Shown one piece after another: positions 6,798 through 9,290 of a DNA stretch of 9,290 nucleotides. Below the pieces are notes generated by a model. That model made no database searches. It was given only the letters and a program-made list of their open reading frames with translations, and had not been told where the DNA came from. This DNA comes from Butyrivibrio sp. (GTDB lineage: Bacteria > Bacillota_A > Clostridia > Lachnospirales > Lachnospiraceae). Every line of letters starts with the position of its first letter. Position 1 is the first letter of the stretch. The translations under genes and the position numbers were made by a program. Location of the stretch: positions 1-9,290 of the forward strand of contig NZ_JAILQF010000189.1 of the NCBI RefSeq assembly GCF_024699075.1, written 5' to 3'.

Positions 6798-6817
6798 TTT
6801 TGAACAGTAGTTCAAAA
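6798..6817. promoter_or_regulatory. Palindromic operator 2 (TTTTGAAC-N4-GTTCAAAA), probable TetR-family site
   Basis: This perfect 8 bp inverted repeat with spacer AGTA is the same motif as operator 1, with centres 55 bp apart. It lies about 105 bases upstream of the predicted start. Its right arm (6814-6817) is part of the T-run of the hemZ terminator. Two copies of one motif around an otherwise plain A/T-rich stretch are hard to explain by chance. Confidence 0.65.
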
Positions 6818-6846
6818 AAGAACCCTCTCCAGGCGGAAAGGATTCT
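6814..6846 (-). terminator. Rho-independent terminator after hemZ
   Basis: Reading leftward, AGAATCCTTTCC pairs with GGAGAGGGTTCT (12 pairs including two G-U) around loop GCCT, followed by six Ts (6814-6819). It lies about 90 bases downstream of the hemZ stop and separates hemZ from the importer promoter. The outer part of its upstream arm continues the tandem-repeat sequence from the hemZ end. Confidence 0.8.
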
Positions 6847-6969
6847 TTGAGATCATTTAAAATTCCCATCATAGATAAAGAGATCTTTGCGATTATTTAA
6901 AAGACTTCATCATGGGTAAAGAAATCCTTGCAATCATTTAAAGAACTCCATCATGGGTGAGGGATTCTT
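6840..6969 (-). repeat. Imperfect 40-41 bp tandem repeat spanning the hemZ stop
   Basis: Reading leftward, three full units (6930-6969, 6889-6929, 6849-6888) and the start of a fourth (6840-6848) follow head to tail. Unit 1 encodes the last residues of HemZ and its stop. Units 1 and 2 agree at 31 of 41 aligned columns, and all nine substitutions are transitions. Each unit keeps the ATGATGG/A core and TTTAAAT. Units 2 and 3 lie outside the gene. Confidence 0.75.
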
Positions 6970-8415
6970 CTCCATATTTTCCATATAGAGCTTTACATCT
7001 TTAGGATTACCTTTGCGCTCTATCCTGTGGCCTTCAAATATACGTTTGGATACAGATCCTGAGCCAAGCGCAAGGATGCTCTGAGTCTCTTCCATGGTGA
7101 TGATATTATAAAGGCACATCTTGTCCTCAAGCCCGTATCCTGTATTTTCAAAGTTTCCGCTTATATTCTTCTGGCGGTACAGATAATAGGGACTAAGACC
7201 CATTTTCCTTGCGCCCTCTTCTGCCACCTTCATCATATTAGATGTGGTATCCATGCCGGCAAGTCCGTGATCGGCAACATAGTCATAGAGCCTTGAAGCT
7301 CTTTTTATAGCAAGTGAATGAACAGTAAGCTCATCAGGTCTTAGCTTTTGGATCTCATTCATTGTATATTCAACGTCAGAAAGCTCTTCTCCAGGAAGTC
7401 CAAGTATAATATCCATGTTGATATGGTCAAAACCTGCTTCTCTTGCCATATTAAAGGCATCGACAGTCTGCTTGACGCTATGGTGACGCCCTATTAGCTC
7501 CAAAGTTCTGTCTCTCATAGTCTGCGGATTTACTGATATTCTGGTAACACCGCCTTTTTTCATGGTAATAAGCTTGTCCATAGTTATGGAATCAGGTCGT
7601 CCTGACTCTATGGTGAACTCTCTGGCAGAAGACATATCATAGGAATCTTTGATCCATGAAATAAGCTTTTCAAGCTGATAAGGCTCAAGTGTAGTAGGAG
7701 TTCCGCCTCCAACATATACGCTGTCAAGGCGCTTTCCTTTAAACAAAGGAGCTGTCTGATCAATTTCTTTTTTGACGCAGTCAAGATATTTATCTACCTG
7801 CCCCTTCCAAAGACCAATAGGCGATGACATAAACGAGCAGTACGCACATCTTGTGGGACAGAAAGGAATATTTATATACAGACTGTATCCATTGCCATCT
7901 GTGGTTCCCTCAAGAAGCCTGTTCTCCCTATGAGCTATCTCAACGCTAAGATCTGTCTTTTCATCAGAGCAGATATAGGTTTTCTTCATATAATCTTTGA
8001 TAGCATTGTCATCATCTCCTGATAAAAGCCTGTGCATAGCTATCTTTACAGGTCTTATTCCTGTAAGAGTCCCCCATGGAAGGCTTCTTTTGGTCTCTTC
8101 AAAAAGAGCCTCATATAATAGGCGCTTAAGAACATTTTTAGGAGAATCAGTCATATCAGCGCTATCAGTCTCTGACTCCTTTATACAGGTTTTGGAAAGT
8201 GATCTGGTATCTCCATTTTCTTTAATAAAAGTGGCATCTATATGCCCTTCATCCCACTTAAGAAGAATGTCTATAGTAAGGATTACTTTAGAATCTTCCG
8301 GTACTGTCTGACTGTTCTTAACAAAAACAAGGACATCCTCCTCCGGATAAAAACTCTTGACCAGAGAATGGATGTCGTAAAAATATTTCTCTCTATCTGT
8401 ATTAACGATAATCAT
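6934..8415 (-). CDS. hemZ: Oxygen-independent coproporphyrinogen III oxidase-like radical SAM enzyme HemZ
   Basis: This 493 aa protein matches the HemZ branch of HemN-like radical SAM enzymes, near the length of Bacillus HemZ (about 500 aa). An N-terminal HemZ-specific region of about 175 residues includes LPWGTLTGIRPVK (112-124). The radical SAM core has the 4Fe-4S motif C186-x3-C190-x2-C193 inside NIPFCPTRCAYCSF, then GGGTP (236-240), TIESGRPD (268-275) and NMDIILGLPGE (333-343). Predicted activity is anaerobic oxidative decarboxylation of coproporphyrinogen III; the true substrate in clostridia lacking full haem synthesis is uncertain. The frame is open up to a TTG at 8431-8433, but ATG 8413-8415 is the better start, with GGAG five bases upstream. 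It lies 134 bases after the hydrolase gene. Its last codons lie in a tandem repeat unit and a terminator follows. No other haem gene is in the window. Confidence 0.93.
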   Translation of the reverse strand: MIIVNTDREKYFYDIHSLVKSFYPEEDVLVFVKNSQTVPEDSKVILTIDILLKWDEGHIDATFIKENGDTRSLSKTCIKESETDSADMTDSPKNVLKRLLYEALFEETKRSLPWGTLTGIRPVKIAMHRLLSGDDDNAIKDYMKKTYICSDEKTDLSVEIAHRENRLLEGTTDGNGYSLYINIPFCPTRCAYCSFMSSPIGLWKGQVDKYLDCVKKEIDQTAPLFKGKRLDSVYVGGGTPTTLEPYQLEKLISWIKDSYDMSSAREFTIESGRPDSITMDKLITMKKGGVTRISVNPQTMRDRTLELIGRHHSVKQTVDAFNMAREAGFDHINMDIILGLPGEELSDVEYTMNEIQKLRPDELTVHSLAIKRASRLYDYVADHGLAGMDTTSNMMKVAEEGARKMGLSPYYLYRQKNISGNFENTGYGLEDKMCLYNIITMEETQSILALGSGSVSKRIFEGHRIERKGNPKDVKLYMENMEKNPSPMMEFFK

Positions 8416-8435
8416 AAAAACTCCAAATAGCAATT

Positions 8436-8453
8436 ATGGTTCTTTTAAACCAT
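8436..8453 (-). other. Small hairpin upstream of hemZ
   Basis: ATGGTT and AACCAT form a perfect six base stem around a six base A-rich loop on the minus strand. It overlaps the possible hemZ -10, so it may be a DNA element or a chance palindrome. It lacks a T-run and is not a terminator. Confidence 0.35.
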
Positions 8454-8470
8454 CAAAAATATGCTTTCAA
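8442..8470 (-). promoter_or_regulatory. Possible hemZ promoter
   Basis: On the minus strand TTGAAA (8465-8470) and TAAAAG (8442-8447) are separated by 17 bases, which would start transcription near 8435, about 20 bases before the hemZ ATG. The -35 is good but the -10 matches only four of six. hemZ could instead be read through from the hydrolase gene, as no terminator is visible in 8416-8549. Confidence 0.35.
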
Positions 8471-8474
8471 ATCA

Positions 8475-8492
8475 TGTTCATTTTAATGAACA
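8475..8492. promoter_or_regulatory. Perfect 8 bp inverted repeat upstream of the hemZ promoter candidate
   Basis: TGTTCATT and AATGAACA flank a two base centre. The palindrome ends four bases upstream of the possible hemZ -35, a layout like that of operator 1 at the lipoprotein promoter. The half-sites GTTCA and TGAAC are shared with those operators but in the opposite order, so it need not bind the same protein. It could also act as a hairpin in a read-through mRNA. Confidence 0.45.
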
Positions 8493-8549
8493 CAGGGAAT
8501 ATTATTTCAACTCATATTCCATCTAAGAAACTTTAGAAGCCATGCCTAA

Positions 8550-9218
8550 TCATCTTACAAAAGGATTATACAGCTTCTCGTCACCAATCGTAGTAACTGC
8601 TCCGTGACCAGGATATACTATTGTGTCATCCGGAAGACCGAAAAGCTTTTCTTTGACAGATTTTACAAGAGTGCTTGAACTTCCTCCAGGAAAATCTGTT
8701 CTTCCAACAGAGCCTTCAAAAAGTGTATCGCCGCTTATAAGGACCTTATTATCATCAAAACTATAGCAGCAGGATCCCACTGTATGTCCGGGAGTTCCAA
8801 TAAGCCTTAACTTAAGACCGGCCGCTTCTATTATCTCGTTATCTTTAAGATATTTATCCGGTTTTATAGTTATACTTTTTCCAATAAAATCATAGGAAAG
8901 GTTTACATCAGGGTCCTGACATACATCAGCTTCTTTTTCCCAGCACCATATAGGAGCCCCTGAAAGCCTTCTAAGCTCATCAGCACCGGCCATATGATCA
9001 AAATGTCCATGAGTAAGAAGGATAAGCTCAATCTTGATATTCTTCTCCTTGAGCTTTTCATAGATCATCTCTCCCATATCTGCAGGATCAAAGAAGATGC
9101 AGGGAATAGGTTCATCTGTATTTACATTTTCTTCTGCAGATCTGTCATTAAAGACAAAATAGCAGTTAGTAGCTATCGGTCCAAGTGTCGCAGAACCTAC
9201 TTTTATGTTTGAATTCAT
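8550..9218 (-). CDS. Metallo-beta-lactamase-fold hydrolase, glyoxalase II-like (YcbL/GloC type)
   Basis: This 222 aa cytoplasmic protein has all metal ligands of the glyoxalase II branch: THGHFDH (H70, H72, D74, H75), GTPGHT (H145), SGDTLF (D164) and YPGHG (H205), so a two-metal site is expected. The N-terminal LGPIATNCYFV block is typical. It lacks the C-terminal helical domain of classical hydroxyacylglutathione hydrolases, so it is the short bacterial type that cleaves thioester or similar substrates. The natural substrate is not evident. A loop at about 26-38 (DRSAEENVNTDEP) looks longer than usual. The start is uncertain: ATG 9216-9218 is preferred on codon grounds, but AGGA lies 12 bases upstream; the in-frame TTG 9225-9227 has AGGA only three bases upstream. 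It is followed by hemZ after 134 bases, a pairing I recall as common in clostridia. Confidence 0.9.
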   Translation of the reverse strand: MNSNIKVGSATLGPIATNCYFVFNDRSAEENVNTDEPIPCIFFDPADMGEMIYEKLKEKNIKIELILLTHGHFDHMAGADELRRLSGAPIWCWEKEADVCQDPDVNLSYDFIGKSITIKPDKYLKDNEIIEAAGLKLRLIGTPGHTVGSCCYSFDDNKVLISGDTLFEGSVGRTDFPGGSSSTLVKSVKEKLFGLPDDTIVYPGHGAVTTIGDEKLYNPFVR

Positions 9219-9234
9219 ATTATGCAATAATCCT

Positions 9235-9285
9235 ATTATACTGGAGACTTATTATATGCAAACCAGTGCCTCTTAGCCTGTGCTT
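9235..9285 (-). promoter_or_regulatory. Promoter-like -10 elements upstream of the hydrolase gene
   Basis: Two exact TATAAT hexamers lie on the minus strand at 9235-9240 and 9251-9256. The nearer one has TTTGCA 16 bases upstream but would leave almost no leader. The farther one allows a leader of about 25 bases containing AGGA but has no -35. A minus-strand frame is open from the right edge to a TAA at 9236-9238 (17 codons), so an upstream gene might end here and the hydrolase be co-transcribed. Too little is visible to choose. Confidence 0.3.
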
Positions 9286-9290
9286 CTCTC

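Noticed and set aside
6744..6817. LexA (SOS) boxes, because GAAC-N4-GTTC is the Gram-positive LexA core
   Set aside because: Not excluded, but less likely: the flanking bases are TT/AA, not the C/G of the Bacillus box, the downstream genes are nucleoside uptake genes, and a TetR gene lies in the cluster. A genome-wide motif search would decide.
9236..9289. C-terminal end of an upstream protein at the right edge
   Set aside because: Seventeen open codons end at a TAA, but a second minus-strand frame is also open over the same bases and neither matches a family I recognise, so it is not called as a gene.

Overview
This window looks like ordinary chromosome from an anaerobic low-to-moderate-GC Firmicute, most likely a Lachnospiraceae-type clostridium (Butyrivibrio, Roseburia and relatives). 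That placement rests on A/T-rich gaps, AGGAG-type ribosome sites, protein family resemblance and a clostridial HemZ. It is an inference, because no rRNA or other phylogenetic marker is present. All eight supported genes are read leftward (minus strand). I see no insertion sequence, phage gene, CRISPR array or tRNA.

Right part (about 8415-9290): a stand-alone glyoxalase-II-like metallo-beta-lactamase-fold hydrolase is followed by hemZ, a radical-SAM coproporphyrinogen III oxidase-like enzyme. hemZ ends in a run of 40-41 bp imperfect tandem repeats that spans its stop codon. The run leads into a rho-independent terminator (about 6814-6846).

Middle and left part (238-6817): a purine-nucleoside uptake and salvage unit, in transcription order BMP-family lipoprotein, two-domain ABC ATPase, permease 1, permease 2, TetR-family regulator, xpt (xanthine phosphoribosyltransferase). 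The transporter order matches the Bacillus subtilis guanosine importer NupNOPQ (YufNOPQ). The ATPase and permease genes overlap by 1 and 4 bases, and tetR and xpt are 13 bases apart. The lipoprotein gene has a good sigma-A-type promoter (TTGACA-17-TATATT), a leader of about 140 nt with hairpins, and two near-identical palindromes (TTTGAAC-N4-GTTCAAA) upstream of the promoter. Those palindromes are the obvious candidate targets of the TetR protein encoded in the same cluster. The likely circuit is: regulator senses a purine or related ligand, transporter brings in a nucleoside or base, and Xpt converts xanthine to XMP with PRPP.

Left edge (1-237): an A/T-rich gap with a 28 bp direct repeat at the xpt stop and a promoter-like extended -10. 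It ends in a ribosome-site-like stretch for a leftward gene that must begin at or beyond the edge.

I do not see a wholly new system. The best candidate for something undescribed is the TetR-controlled nucleoside importer/xpt unit with its paired operators. Secondary points are the tandem repeats at the ends of hemZ and xpt, the repeated hairpins between the lipoprotein and ATPase genes, and a possible switch structure over the lipoprotein ribosome site.
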